Below, piece by piece: positions 1 to 8,924 of a DNA stretch of 64,000 nucleotides; within the stretch, counting starts at the first letter, position 1; each line of letters begins with the position of its first letter. Both the position numbers and the translations under genes were made by a program. Below the pieces are notes generated by a model that was not told the origin of the DNA, ran no database searches, and worked only from the letters and a program-made list of their open reading frames with translations. The stretch is from Ureibacillus composti. GTDB lineage: Bacteria > Bacillota > Bacilli > Bacillales_A > Planococcaceae. The stretch covers positions 1,505,001-1,569,000 of the forward strand of contig JAUCEP010000002.1 of NCBI GenBank assembly GCA_030348875.1, written 5' to 3'.

Positions 1-229
1 TAAAATTTGCGAGGAAATGAATTTAAACTGAAGGTGCAGCCTAGTAGGAAGAAAGGCGTCTTCATCATGGAAAGGGTAAAATTGTCCTTAACTAAAATGG
101 AATAAGAGTGGCTTTTCGAATATTGCAACCTGGCGTAATTTGAGTATAATTGTGTTCTTATTAGTTAACTTCTTCAACAATGGTAGTGTTTATTTGAATT
201 AAATTTAAAAATAAGAAAGGGTGAAATTT

Positions 230-394
230 GTGGCTGAAATGACTAGTGAAGAATATTTGCATGCTTATTGTCAGTTGATTTTATATGGATATTCAAGAGA
301 AGAAGCTAAAAAAATTATGGAATCCATTAAAGAAAAAATGAAACCTGAATATATGAAATTTGAAGATATTATGAAGAAGCTAATTCCAGAATAG
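230..394 (+). CDS. Small hypothetical protein, 54 aa
   Basis: GTG-started reading frame of 54 codons, preceded by GAAAGGG about 9 nt upstream, which favours this GTG over the in-frame GTG at 221. The product is hydrophilic and predicted mainly helical, with two short charged stretches (SREEAKKIMESIKEKMK). It has no signal peptide or membrane segment. I do not recognise a family. The codon use resembles that of neighbouring real genes, and a copy of the dispersed hairpin repeat starts at its stop codon, as happens after other genes here. Confidence 0.6.
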   Translation: MAEMTSEEYLHAYCQLILYGYSREEAKKIMESIKEKMKPEYMKFEDIMKKLIPE

Positions 395-438
395 GGCGCG
401 ATTCTTTTAAAAGGATAACGCTCGCTTTCATTAAAGAA
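394..438 (+). repeat. Dispersed GGGCGC hairpin element, copy 1
   Basis: Starts inside the stop codon of the small upstream gene with GGGCGCGATTC. A loosely complementary right arm follows (GGATAACGCTC), then TTTCATTAAAGA. It matches the pattern of the other dispersed copies, but the arms are diverged. Confidence 0.55.
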
Positions 439-562
439 CTATTATCTGGAACAGCCAAACTAGATTATATGTTAGAGTTTAAAGTACCGAGTAACTATAT
501 TTAGCAATTTTTATCAAAAAAAGTTTCTCTAGATTCGGTATGATGATTTTGAGGTGAGCAAG

Positions 563-1441
563 TTGTATTACAGCGAAGTAACGCAAGGAGTAATCTCATA
601 TATTGAGAGCAATCTGATGGAAGAGATTCAGCTTGATACTTTTCCTTCTATTATCGGTTACTCAAAATATCATTTACTACGTATTTTTAAGCAAGAAACG
701 GGTAAGTCCATTGGTGAGTACATACGCGGGCGTCGATTAGCGATGGCTTCAACGCTTCTATTGCATACGGATGAATCTATATTAACGATTGCTTTCTTAT
801 TTCATTTTCAATCTCAAGAAGCGTTTTCAAGAGCGTTTAAAGAAGCGTACTCCTTGCCACCGGGAAAATATCGAAAGCTTATGAAAGCTGTACGAATGAT
901 GGAGGAGGAAAAAGAAATGAATGAAAGTAAACAAATTAAAGGCTGGAGTTTAAGTGGAAATAACCCAGAACTGTATGAATTAACAGTAGACTCGAACGTT
1001 TTTCATACGGGAACAAAATCAGGGCTACTCTATGCAAAAAGTGAAGCAAACGAGCAACATTTTGCTACAATGATGCAAGGCTTTCAAGCACATGACTATA
1101 TCGGAAAGCGATTAAAGCTTTCATGCTTCCTAAAAACAGCGAATGTTTTTAAATGCGGTGCTTGGCTGCGTATTGATAATGCCTCTGGAGATACGATTCA
1201 ATTTGATAATATGGATAATCGATCGATTCAAGGAACTACAGATTGGAATCACTATTCAATCGTGTTAGATGTTCCAGAAAATAGTTCTTCTATTCACTTT
1301 GGTGTTTTACTGATTGGGAAAGGAAAGGTTTGGTCGGATGGATTCCGTTTTGAAGTAGTAACGGAAAAAGTGCCTACAACGAATATGCTTGACGTTGAAC
1401 ATTTACCAAAACAACCTAGTAATTTAGACTTTAGTGAGTAA
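563..1441 (+). CDS. AraC/XylS family transcriptional regulator with C-terminal ligand-type domain
   Basis: The N-terminal ~100 residues are a double helix-turn-helix AraC DNA-binding domain (IIGYSKYHLLRIFKQETG, then FHFQSQEAFSRAFKEAY, followed by PGKYRK). Here it sits at the N-terminus rather than the usual C-terminal position. The remaining ~170 residues form a beta-rich domain of the carbohydrate-binding-like type (WLRIDNASGD, HFGVLLIGKGKVWSDGFRFE), probably an effector-sensing part. A frame open from GTG 554 exists, but GAGGTG at 551-556 is spaced correctly for TTG 563, so I prefer 563 (292 aa). It is monocistronic and its target is unknown. The region down to 1865 carries no gene, only a partial hairpin repeat near 1494 and the terminator of the next operon. 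Confidence 0.85.
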   Translation: MYYSEVTQGVISYIESNLMEEIQLDTFPSIIGYSKYHLLRIFKQETGKSIGEYIRGRRLAMASTLLLHTDESILTIAFLFHFQSQEAFSRAFKEAYSLPPGKYRKLMKAVRMMEEEKEMNESKQIKGWSLSGNNPELYELTVDSNVFHTGTKSGLLYAKSEANEQHFATMMQGFQAHDYIGKRLKLSCFLKTANVFKCGAWLRIDNASGDTIQFDNMDNRSIQGTTDWNHYSIVLDVPENSSSIHFGVLLIGKGKVWSDGFRFEVVTEKVPTTNMLDVEHLPKQPSNLDFSE

Positions 1442-1493
1442 CATAGGTTTTTACTTATTGAATTTTATTATGGATGTTAGATATTCGAGAAAA

Positions 1494-1525
1494 GGGCGCA
1501 TTTTTCAATAAGATCCCATATTTTT
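1494..1525 (+). repeat. Dispersed GGGCGC hairpin element, partial copy
   Basis: AAAGGGCGCATTTTTCAA matches the left arm of the family. The right arm is replaced by AT-rich sequence, so this is a decayed or truncated copy. Confidence 0.35.
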
Positions 1526-1775
1526 TTTCCAAACCTGAGCTTATTAAAACGCCAAAAATCCCTATTTTTATATTGAAAGAAGGGGCTTTTCTTTATATTC
1601 AATTGTGAGTTTTAAATTAAAGCAATACACTTCATTAAGTAAATACTTACTTGATAGTATTAGACAAGGTGAACCGCACCATTAGTAAATGAAGACTTTT
1701 GTCATTAGATAAAAAGGATTTAATGACATCCTCAATTTATTTATTCCTATATAATTTAATAGTTCATAAATATAA

Positions 1776-1803
1776 GCCCCCTACAATCTTAAAAGTAGGG
1801 GGC
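1776..1803 (-). terminator. Rho-independent terminator of the hrtBA-like operon
   Basis: Nine-base perfect stem (GCCCCCTAC / GTAGGGGGC) with a 10-nt loop, lying about 60 nt past the stop of the minus-strand ATPase gene and followed on that strand by a T-rich stretch. Confidence 0.8.
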
Positions 1804-1865
1804 GAGTATGTTATTATGCATTTGGTTCTAAAATGGAAGTAATCTCTAAGCTTGTCTTCAATTTT

Positions 1866-2552
1866 TCATGACTGAAAATCATAATGTTTAAGTCTGCCAT
1901 CTTCCATTCGATACACTTTATCACAGTATTCGAGCATTCGTTCGTCATGGGTAACCATAATTGCCGCTTTGTTTCTTGTTTTTGTTTCTTTGGCTATAAG
2001 CTGAACCACTTCATGGGCTCTTTTTGAATCCAGACTTGCTGTTGGCTCATCTGCCAGAATAATAGATGGGTTGTTTATAAAAGCACGAGCAATTGCCGTG
2101 CGCTGACGTTCTCCTCCAGATAACTGTTCAGGTAATTTTTTTAGTTTTTCTGCTAAACCGAGACTCTGTAGTAATTCCTTTGCATATTCCTCATCCTGTT
2201 TTAAAAGTTTCCCAGCCATTCTTTTCACTACAAGTAATTGTTCCAGAACATTTAAATAGGGAACAAGATTACTCGTTTGCAGGATAAACCCGATTTCTTC
2301 CAGCCGCAATTGTCCTAAATCCTTAGATCTTAATTCATTAAGGTTTTTACTGTTAACGATGACCTCACCTTTAGAAGGTTGGAGTAATGCACCTGCAGTA
2401 GCCAGAAATGTACTTTTTCCTGAACCTGAAGGGCCAATGACGGCAATAAACTCGCCTTGTTCCACAGTTAAGGAGACATCATCAAGCGCAATAACTTGAT
2501 TTTCACCCTGTTGATACAGCTTAGAGACATTTTTAAATTGAATTCCTGACAT
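1866..2552 (-). CDS. ABC transporter ATP-binding protein, HrtA/LolD/MacB type
   Basis: Complete 228-aa ATPase: Walker A GPSGSGKST at about residues 40-48, signature LSGGE near 144, Walker B IILADEP with the SLDS D-loop, and the H-loop in MVTHD. It pairs with the FtsX-fold permease directly upstream. The two genes overlap as TAATG, so they are translationally coupled. The family exports lipophilic or toxic compounds from the membrane; the permease resembles HrtB, which exports excess heme in staphylococci. Heme as substrate is an inference from that resemblance; peptide or antibiotic export is the alternative. Confidence 0.85.
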   Translation of the reverse strand: MSGIQFKNVSKLYQQGENQVIALDDVSLTVEQGEFIAVIGPSGSGKSTFLATAGALLQPSKGEVIVNSKNLNELRSKDLGQLRLEEIGFILQTSNLVPYLNVLEQLLVVKRMAGKLLKQDEEYAKELLQSLGLAEKLKKLPEQLSGGERQRTAIARAFINNPSIILADEPTASLDSKRAHEVVQLIAKETKTRNKAAIMVTHDERMLEYCDKVYRMEDGRLKHYDFQS

Positions 2553-3673
2553 TATTCCATCCTCCCAATCGCTTGAAGAGGGTCTATTTTTGTTATTTTT
2601 CGAACGGAAACCAATGAACTTAAAGTCGAAATGCCAAGTAATAAAAGGGCATAAAGAACAACTAATTTCAGATCAAGTGAAAATGGCATTTCATTCGGAA
2701 GAATCAAGGCTGTCCCATAAGTTAACAAGATTCCTAAGACAATGCTAATGGATGATAATAAAAATACTTGCGATACAATAGCTTTTCCAAGGAAACGATT
2801 GCTGGCGCCGATAGCTTTCAATATGCCAAACTGATTTGATTTTTGCAAAGTAAGTACGTAGAAGAATACTCCCAGAACAAAAGCTGAAATGGCCAAAAGG
2901 AAAGCGAGCATCATCATAATTGTGCCATTCTCTTCTTTATAACCGGGCATTCCCTGTACGGCTGTGGCCTTAGTTACTGTTTCCGTATTCTTGAATACTT
3001 GATTTATTTTCTCAGAGTCGATGTTTTCCCCTTGCAACATAATTGCATTTACAGGTTTCTCAATGCCTTTATCAGAACCAGGTGCTGAAAATTGAATTGA
3101 ACGCCATTCATCCAAGGTAGTAAAAATAGCAGGTAAATGATTGTATGTTTCATTTTTAACGAACCCAACAATTTTTACTTTTTCAAGTGATCCTTCAATC
3201 TGCAGCGTATCACCAATCTTAAAGCCCTTTTTCTTTAATGTAACATTAGCGATCACCTTCAAAGGCTGGTTTGTTTGAAGGGGTTTTCCTTCTATTACTT
3301 TAGGTTCCAGAAAACTACCTGGATTAATCCCTAATATGGCGATATCTACTTTTTCACTTTCATTCGAGTCTGAATTATTTATTACTGTTCCCATAGTTGC
3401 ACCCATTGCTGATGCAGCTGAAACGCTAGGTTGGCTTTCTAGTTTCTCTACCAACGATTCACTCAATAACGATCGGCTCATAGAGGATCTTGCCCCCTCT
3501 TCAAACGTCACATAATCGGCATCCATATTTTTAAATGTTGCCGCACTAAGAGTGGAAAGGCCGTTACCCAGTCCAGATAAAATGAATACCAGCCAGGCAA
3601 TCAGGACAGTTATAACACCAATCATTAGAAATCTTAATTTACCATGCTTTAACTCTCTAATTGCAAGAAACAA
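2552..3673 (-). CDS. ABC transporter permease, FtsX fold, HrtB-like
   Basis: A 373-aa protein with one N-terminal membrane segment (residues ~15-37), a ~190-residue extracytoplasmic domain, and three C-terminal segments typical of the MacB/FtsX fold. The segment FYVLTLQKSNQFGILKAIGA and the ending KIDPLQAIG closely match the conserved parts of HrtB. It is the first gene of a two-gene operon with the ATPase and is preceded by AAAGGAGTGAC. No two-component system (HssRS) or TetR gene (HrtR) lies next to it, although its promoter carries two palindromes of TetR type. Confidence 0.8.
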   Translation of the reverse strand: MFLAIRELKHGKLRFLMIGVITVLIAWLVFILSGLGNGLSTLSAATFKNMDADYVTFEEGARSSMSRSLLSESLVEKLESQPSVSAASAMGATMGTVINNSDSNESEKVDIAILGINPGSFLEPKVIEGKPLQTNQPLKVIANVTLKKKGFKIGDTLQIEGSLEKVKIVGFVKNETYNHLPAIFTTLDEWRSIQFSAPGSDKGIEKPVNAIMLQGENIDSEKINQVFKNTETVTKATAVQGMPGYKEENGTIMMMLAFLLAISAFVLGVFFYVLTLQKSNQFGILKAIGASNRFLGKAIVSQVFLLSSISIVLGILLTYGTALILPNEMPFSLDLKLVVLYALLLLGISTLSSLVSVRKITKIDPLQAIGRME

Positions 3674-3703
3674 TGAAAGTCACTCCTTTATCGTAAATAA
3701 TAA

Positions 3704-3762
3704 TAGTCACGTTTGACTAATGAAAGTATATTAGTATTTTATTGATTAGTCAATCGTGACTA
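3704..3762 (-). promoter_or_regulatory. hrtBA-like promoter flanked by two TetR-type operators
   Basis: On the minus strand a -35 TTGACT (plus 3748-3753) and a -10 TATACT (plus 3725-3730) are separated by exactly 17 nt. Two copies of the palindrome TAGTCA-N4-TGACTA occupy 3704-3719 and 3747-3762, centres 43 bp apart (about four turns). The upstream copy overlaps the -35 box and the other lies just past the start site. Both six-base arms are perfect in each copy. This geometry fits repression by a TetR-like dimer pair. Apart from a candidate promoter for the divergent VanZ gene, nothing else was seen between here and 4084. Confidence 0.75.
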
Positions 3763-4084
3763 TATAACTAAAAAAGATAATCTATTTTTGAGATTCAAAA
3801 GGAACCCTCCGTCGATTCCTATGATTCTTTTGGATAAAAAAATAAACTGATTGAACTAGTTGTTAAATGGAATTTCCAGTATCACAATTAAAAATTAAGT
3901 TATTTTCGTTATTTGTTAAGAAAAACTTAAGAAATTTGTGCAATTAATATTAAGAATTGCCCTTTATTATGTTAGTTAACAAGTGAATTTGTTTTACATA
4001 TTGATGTACACATAATGGTGTAGTGTAGTACTGATTACATAATACCAACAAAGGAATTCTGTTTTTAAGGAGTGAGATTATCAT

Positions 4085-5512
4085 TTGGATATTAAAAGTA
4101 TTATTGATACATTACTACCGATTTTGCCAATAGCATCAATTGTGGCAGTCGTAATAATTGGAATAACGTATTTATCTTATACCCTATATCGAAAACGAGG
4201 TGGGAGAAAAAAAGCATCATTTAGCCAATTTAGCGCTTTATTTTTACTATTCGGTTGGTTAGTTGTTGTAATGGTTTTAACAACATTTAGCAGGGGAGCA
4301 AATTTTGAAGGCTGGGTTAATTTTCGACTGTTTAGCGACTATATAAATGCTTGGAATCAATGGTCTCTTAGTGAATTGCAACTTATAGTTTTTAATATGT
4401 TGATGTTTGCACCACTTGGGTTTCTGTTACCGCTTCTTGGAAAAAAGACTCGTCGAATTGTTCCTATTCTACTTATATCGCTAACTGTTACACTGAGCAT
4501 AGAACTTTTTCAAATGTTCACCCGTAGAGGAATATTTGAATTAAATGATATACTACACAACACAATTGGAAGTGTTGCGGGATATTTTTTGATGCGTGCA
4601 ATTCAAGATGTGTTAGTACTTCAAAAAATAAAGGTACAATCGTTATTTAAAGCTTTTTGTATACCCCTCGTTTTTACACTGCTATTTACGGGGGCATTGA
4701 TTGTATACAGTGCAAAAGAGCTTGGGAACCTTTCCATTCGCCCAGTATATTCACAAAATATGAATCAAGTTGAAGTAGTACTAAACACAGAATTGAAGAC
4801 GGACGATGACACAGTTTCTCTATATTATAGCGACCAAATTCATAATATTGAATATGGAAATGATCATGCAGCTTTATTGCAAAGCTCTTTTAATCTATCC
4901 CAAAAGGGCAGTATGCGTAAAGATGGTTACAATCGGGTATGGTTCTTGTTAGACGGTAGTGGCAATGAATTAATATTTAATTACAATTTAAAAGATGGGA
5001 CATGGGGAATGTATCCCGAAAATTATGAAATTGTCTCTATGGATCAGGAGGAGTTAAATAGTTTTAGAGAATTTTATGAAAAGTGGTTGCAATCAAATGG
5101 GTTATTACCTAAAGAGGCAATTTTTAGTACACAAGATGATAATACTCTACGTTGGGATATGAAACAGTCTATTAAAAAAATTGCTTTTGAAGACAAAGAT
5201 TTCTTTGAAGGTTTTATTATGCTCATACCATCTCAAAATAATCACAGGCCAATTGATGTATTTTATGATATGAAGGAGAATGTATTTGTAAGAGAAGTTA
5301 ATATTATTAGTCCTTCACAAGCTTATGAAGAAATTCTAAATGGGAATTTTTATATGTATAATAATCTCAACGATGGAGACAAATTAATTATAAATCACTA
5401 TGAACTTGACTATACTTACGACTCCAAAGGTTATTATCAGCCAGTTTACAAGTTTATTGGTTTAGTTAACGACCAACATTGGGAAGCATTGATTCCAGCT
5501 GTTATGGATTGA
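4085..5512 (+). CDS. VanZ family membrane protein with large extracytoplasmic C-terminal domain
   Basis: 475 aa. The N-terminal half has about six membrane segments (residues ~8-36, 46-70, 97-118, 125-146, 155-174 and 190-210). It carries the VanZ hallmarks: the NMLMFAPLGFLLP helix, the SIELFQMFTRRGIFELNDIL stretch and HNTIGSVAGYFL. VanZ proteins modulate glycopeptide or lipid-related envelope resistance. The ~260-residue C-terminal part is soluble, rich in Tyr, Asn and Asp, and predicted to be outside; I recognise no family for it. It makes the protein about three times longer than a minimal VanZ (~160 aa). The start is TTG with AAGGAG 12 nt upstream, a long spacing, so the exact start is uncertain. 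Confidence 0.8.
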   Translation: MDIKSIIDTLLPILPIASIVAVVIIGITYLSYTLYRKRGGRKKASFSQFSALFLLFGWLVVVMVLTTFSRGANFEGWVNFRLFSDYINAWNQWSLSELQLIVFNMLMFAPLGFLLPLLGKKTRRIVPILLISLTVTLSIELFQMFTRRGIFELNDILHNTIGSVAGYFLMRAIQDVLVLQKIKVQSLFKAFCIPLVFTLLFTGALIVYSAKELGNLSIRPVYSQNMNQVEVVLNTELKTDDDTVSLYYSDQIHNIEYGNDHAALLQSSFNLSQKGSMRKDGYNRVWFLLDGSGNELIFNYNLKDGTWGMYPENYEIVSMDQEELNSFREFYEKWLQSNGLLPKEAIFSTQDDNTLRWDMKQSIKKIAFEDKDFFEGFIMLIPSQNNHRPIDVFYDMKENVFVREVNIISPSQAYEEILNGNFYMYNNLNDGDKLIINHYELDYTYDSKGYYQPVYKFIGLVNDQHWEALIPAVMD

Positions 5513-5585
5513 TTAATATAATGAAAAGTTATTTGAGGATTAGCTATTTCCTTAGATAACTTTTTTATTTTTAACAAGGATGAAT

Positions 5586-5614
5586 TTGCGCTCTTTTTAA
5601 TTTTAGGATCATAT
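5586..5614 (+). repeat. Dispersed GGGCGC hairpin element, right half only
   Basis: TTGCGCTCTTTTTAATTTTA followed by GGATCA matches the right arm, T-rich tail and GGGCCA end of the dispersed family. The left arm is missing. A TATTTGTGTTAATATT-like stretch follows about 40 nt on, as after other copies. Confidence 0.35.
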
Positions 5615-5805
5615 AATAAAAGGAAATATCTTTACATTTGTGTTAATATTCTCCTAAGTTTGTTAAATAACAACTTAAAGTAAAGGGGCAAGTTTGTTTC
5701 TTGGATATTCCTTCGTTGAATCTGATTGAAGTAGGGTTCAACACTATATATTTAAAAATTAAGGGGTGCTGTAATTAAGCGAATAATATTAGGGGATGGG
5801 GATTC

Positions 5806-6393
5806 ATGAAAGGAAAACGTTTACTATTAAAAACGATATTATTGGGCCTCCCAATCGTTGTATTTCTGTTTTGGATAACTGGCTCAATTAATTTATGGTT
5901 TTATGATATTGGTGATATCGATCATAACGTTAATGATTATTACCTTGAATTGGAACCTATAGACGGTGAATATTCTGTAACGATAGATTTAAGTAATCCC
6001 AAAAGTAATGAAGGAAAAGTTCTTTACGATGATGGAGATAATCAGATTTATGTATTTGATGTGATTGTTCGAGATACTACTCAATATCAAGTGTATTTTC
6101 GAACAAGTGGTAAATATAATTTACATGGCGCAACATTAGTATCTGCAACTGAGCATAAACGCGTTCAGGGTGGTTTTACTTACAATTTCAAAGCTAATGC
6201 TTATGCAACTTATCGTGGCCATACTTTTAAAGTTTACGAATCTGGTACATCTGGACTTAATTATAGCGATGGGGATGACTTTGGATTGTATTTAATTCCA
6301 AATGATTCAGAGGTAACTATAGATATTTCAGAAAATCCTATTATAGAAGTTACACTCTCCAATCTCACTATGCATAAATGGGGGAGAAAATAA
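5806..6393 (+). CDS. Membrane-anchored hypothetical protein, 195 aa
   Basis: Starts at ATG after GGGGATGGGG. One N-terminal hydrophobic segment (residues ~8-30) with preceding Lys/Arg forms a signal anchor or uncleaved signal. The rest is a beta-rich, Tyr/Asn/Asp-rich extracytoplasmic domain with several VTIDLS/VTIDIS-like strands. No catalytic motif or lipobox is visible and I do not recognise the family. It stands alone, downstream of the VanZ gene and upstream of a dead aldehyde dehydrogenase. Confidence 0.65.
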   Translation: MKGKRLLLKTILLGLPIVVFLFWITGSINLWFYDIGDIDHNVNDYYLELEPIDGEYSVTIDLSNPKSNEGKVLYDDGDNQIYVFDVIVRDTTQYQVYFRTSGKYNLHGATLVSATEHKRVQGGFTYNFKANAYATYRGHTFKVYESGTSGLNYSDGDDFGLYLIPNDSEVTIDISENPIIEVTLSNLTMHKWGRK

Positions 6394-6418
6394 AGGTACT
6401 ATTTAAAGGATTACAAAT

Positions 6419-6705
6419 GAGATACCTCTGAGAAATAACGATGAATTAGAAGATGCTATTAGTATGGTCAATAATTCTAGTTATGGATTAAATGTTGGTA
6501 TATATACAAGTAATATTACGAACGCTTTAAATTCAGCTAGAAAATTTGAAACAGGTGGAGTATGAATTAATAATATACCACGTTTCGTTTGGATCATCTT
6601 CCCTATGGCGGATTAAAGGACAGTAGCTATGGGAGAAAAGGAGTGAAGAATGCAATAGAGGAAATGACATAATTAAAGTTTGTAGGAGTTAATGTTGGGT
6701 TTTAA
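6419..6705 (+). pseudogene. Decayed C-terminal remnant of an aldehyde dehydrogenase
   Basis: Conceptual translation gives the conserved ALDH C-terminus in pieces: NSSYGLNVGIYTSNI, then ARKFETGGV, an in-frame stop where Trp is expected, INNIP, a frameshift, [26 protein letters not shown], a second stop, and LKFVGVN. Order and spacing match the last ~95 residues of ALDH enzymes. The catalytic Cys region and everything upstream are gone. It lies just upstream of the sigma-54 activator, suggesting that a larger catabolic cluster once stood here. Confidence 0.85.
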
Positions 6706-6719
6706 TCAATAATAAGTAT

Positions 6720-6752
6720 AGGACGAAATCGATAATCGATTTTGTCCTATTT
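6720..6752 (+). terminator. Rho-independent terminator after the ALDH remnant
   Basis: Fourteen-base stem (AGGACGAAATCGAT / ATCGATTTTGTCCT, one G-U pair) with a single-base gap, followed by ATTTTATATTT. It separates the dead ALDH from the sigma-54 activator. Confidence 0.75.
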
Positions 6753-6830
6753 TATATTTGTTCGACCGGTATTATTTAGTTAATAATAGTCAATATAGAA
6801 TTACTTAAACTTAGAAGAGGGGCGATTCAT

Positions 6831-8711
6831 GTGATACCTAATAGTAAAAATGCGTGGGAAAAGTTCACTTTATATGGTGAAAATGATCCTAGAATAAGAA
6901 AAGTAATACTAGAGTCTTGGGATCGTTGTAAGTCTTTAGGAGTTTCACATAGTCTCAATGAAGTATCTATACCTGTAAATGAAAATGAATTTAATAAAAG
7001 GAAAAAAGAAAATACCCAACTTTTACATATAGCTACGCCTATTATGCTAGATATTTATAAAAAACTTAGAGGTGGCGGTTATCTCTTACTTTTAACCGAT
7101 CCAAACGGATATTTAATACAATTAATGGCTGACAAAAAAGCTCAGGTCGTTGCAGATACAGGTGGTATCGTTCTTGGAGCAAAATGGACAGAAGAAAATG
7201 TAGGGTCAACAGGTCTTTCTATAGCGTTAAAAACGCAAATTCCTATGGCAACATACGGATATGAACATTTTTGTAGTGCTTTTAGAGTCTGGGATTGTTC
7301 GGCTTGTCCAATTATTGTAAACAATACATTTATTGGATTATTTGATATATGCCGTGTAGGCCCAGGAACAGATATTAAAGAATTATACGCTTTAGTAGTA
7401 GCTGGAGCAAAAGCTATTGAGGAAAAAATAGCTTTTGAAAAATTAAAAGAAAAAGAAATCATTTTATCTCAGGTGCTTTCTAATTACTGGGATATTAAGA
7501 AAAATACAGGTATTATTACATACGATTTAGAAGGAGGTATCTTATATAAAGATAGAAATGCTGATCAATTTATTCATTTAATTCAGAATGATGATTCAAG
7601 AAAAAGTGACTTATTCAATATATTAAACAGTTTCAAAGATTCAGAAGAGAACAAGGAAATAACTATTGGGGGAAAGGGTTATCTATTAGAGCGAAAAGAA
7701 ATATTTCATGGATACGATAAAATGGGGATTATCATTTTAATAAATGAAAATTCGAAATTTGTAAATATCCCTCAGTTAGCAAGTAAAGATATACGGAATC
7801 CTTTAGCAGAGCAATTTCCTACTGAAAATCCTAAACTACTAAAATTACTCAATACAGCTGAAAAAATAGCTAATAGTGATTCAAGTATTCTTATTCAAGG
7901 AGAAAGTGGTAGTGGGAAAGACGTTTTAACAAACGCAATTCATAAATTTAGTAAAAGAAAAAACGGTCCTTTTGTAGCGATTAACTGCGCCTCATTACCA
8001 AAAGATCTAATTGCTTCAGAGCTATTTGGATATGCACCAGGTGCATTTACAGGCGCAAATAAGCAAGGAAATACTGGAAAGTTAGAGGCAGCTGACGGAG
8101 GAACTTTATTCTTAGATGAGATTGGAGACATGCCACTGGATTTACAAGCAATGTTATTACGATCTATTGAAGAAAAAGCCGTTGTACGTTTAGGGAGTAA
8201 TAAATTAAAGAAAGTAGATGTACGTATTATAGCAGCTACTCATAAAGATTTAAAAAAGCTAATTCAACAAGGCTTATTCCGAGAAGATTTATACTATAGG
8301 TTAAATGTTTTCCAACTTACGTTACCACCGCTAAGAGAAAGAAAAGAAGATATGAAATATTTATTAAATCGAATGTCTAAGGAAGCTTGTAAAAATGCAG
8401 ATCGAGGAGAAATACAATTTACTGAGAGGGCTTTGGAACTTTTCAGTCAGTATTCATGGCCAGGCAACTTAAGAGAAATGAGAAATGTAACTGAAAGAAT
8501 AGCGTATATTCATGAATCAGATATTTTCGATGAGAACGCGGTGCTGGAATATATATTTATAGAGAAAAAAGAAGAAACTATAGATGATGAATACGAAAAT
8601 ATTCTACATGTTCTAAAACAAGTAGATGGAAATCGAACGAAAGCAGCAGAAGTCTTAGGAATTTCTAGAAGTAAGTTGTATAGGAAATTAGAGCATTATA
8701 AGAATCTATAA
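6831..8711 (+). CDS. Sigma-54-dependent transcriptional activator, AcoR-like (GAF - AAA+ - Fis HTH)
   Basis: 626 aa. Residues ~60-215 form the GAF-type sensor of AcoR-family activators (GAKWTEENVGSTGLSIALKT, CSACPIIV). The AAA+ domain has Walker A GESGSGKD near residue 356, the sigma-54 contact loop GAFTGA near 403, Walker B GGTLFLDEIGDMP and an arginine-finger region (REDLYYRLNVF). The C-terminus is a Fis-type helix-turn-helix (GNRTKAAEVLGISRSKLYRKL). It starts at GTG 6831, since the overlapping ATG 6829 reads straight into TGA; AGAAGAGGGG is correctly placed. It is expected to drive the two -24/-12 promoters 330-400 bp downstream. The effector is unknown. Confidence 0.92.
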   Translation: MIPNSKNAWEKFTLYGENDPRIRKVILESWDRCKSLGVSHSLNEVSIPVNENEFNKRKKENTQLLHIATPIMLDIYKKLRGGGYLLLLTDPNGYLIQLMADKKAQVVADTGGIVLGAKWTEENVGSTGLSIALKTQIPMATYGYEHFCSAFRVWDCSACPIIVNNTFIGLFDICRVGPGTDIKELYALVVAGAKAIEEKIAFEKLKEKEIILSQVLSNYWDIKKNTGIITYDLEGGILYKDRNADQFIHLIQNDDSRKSDLFNILNSFKDSEENKEITIGGKGYLLERKEIFHGYDKMGIIILINENSKFVNIPQLASKDIRNPLAEQFPTENPKLLKLLNTAEKIANSDSSILIQGESGSGKDVLTNAIHKFSKRKNGPFVAINCASLPKDLIASELFGYAPGAFTGANKQGNTGKLEAADGGTLFLDEIGDMPLDLQAMLLRSIEEKAVVRLGSNKLKKVDVRIIAATHKDLKKLIQQGLFREDLYYRLNVFQLTLPPLRERKEDMKYLLNRMSKEACKNADRGEIQFTERALELFSQYSWPGNLREMRNVTERIAYIHESDIFDENAVLEYIFIEKKEETIDDEYENILHVLKQVDGNRTKAAEVLGISRSKLYRKLEHYKNL

Positions 8712-8734
8712 ATGTATCGTGTTCGGACAATGGA

Positions 8735-8747
8735 TGTTCACTGAACA
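8735..8747. promoter_or_regulatory. Candidate enhancer (UAS) dyad 1 for the sigma-54 activator
   Basis: Perfect dyad TGTTCACTGAACA, just past the activator stop and about 310 bp upstream of the first -24 element. Assignment to the activator is inferred from position and from its recurrence in the duplicated segment. Confidence 0.5.
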
Positions 8748-8911
8748 AGTAATTGAAAATATAAAACTTCAATAAATTGAATATTCAAACCTGAATTTTA
8801 GATGGAAATCGAATGAAAACTTTAAAAGGCTTAGAAGATTTTTAGAAGTGAGCTGTATAGAAAAATAGAATATTACGAGAATCTATAAATGTATCATGTT
8901 CGGACAATGTA

Positions 8912-8924
8912 CGTTCGGTGAACT
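8912..8924. promoter_or_regulatory. Candidate enhancer (UAS) dyad 2 for the sigma-54 activator
   Basis: GTTC-GGT-GAAC dyad within the second copy of the duplicated segment, about 125 bp upstream of the first -24 element, a normal distance for a bacterial enhancer. The four-base arms stay complementary although flanking bases have drifted. Confidence 0.5.
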
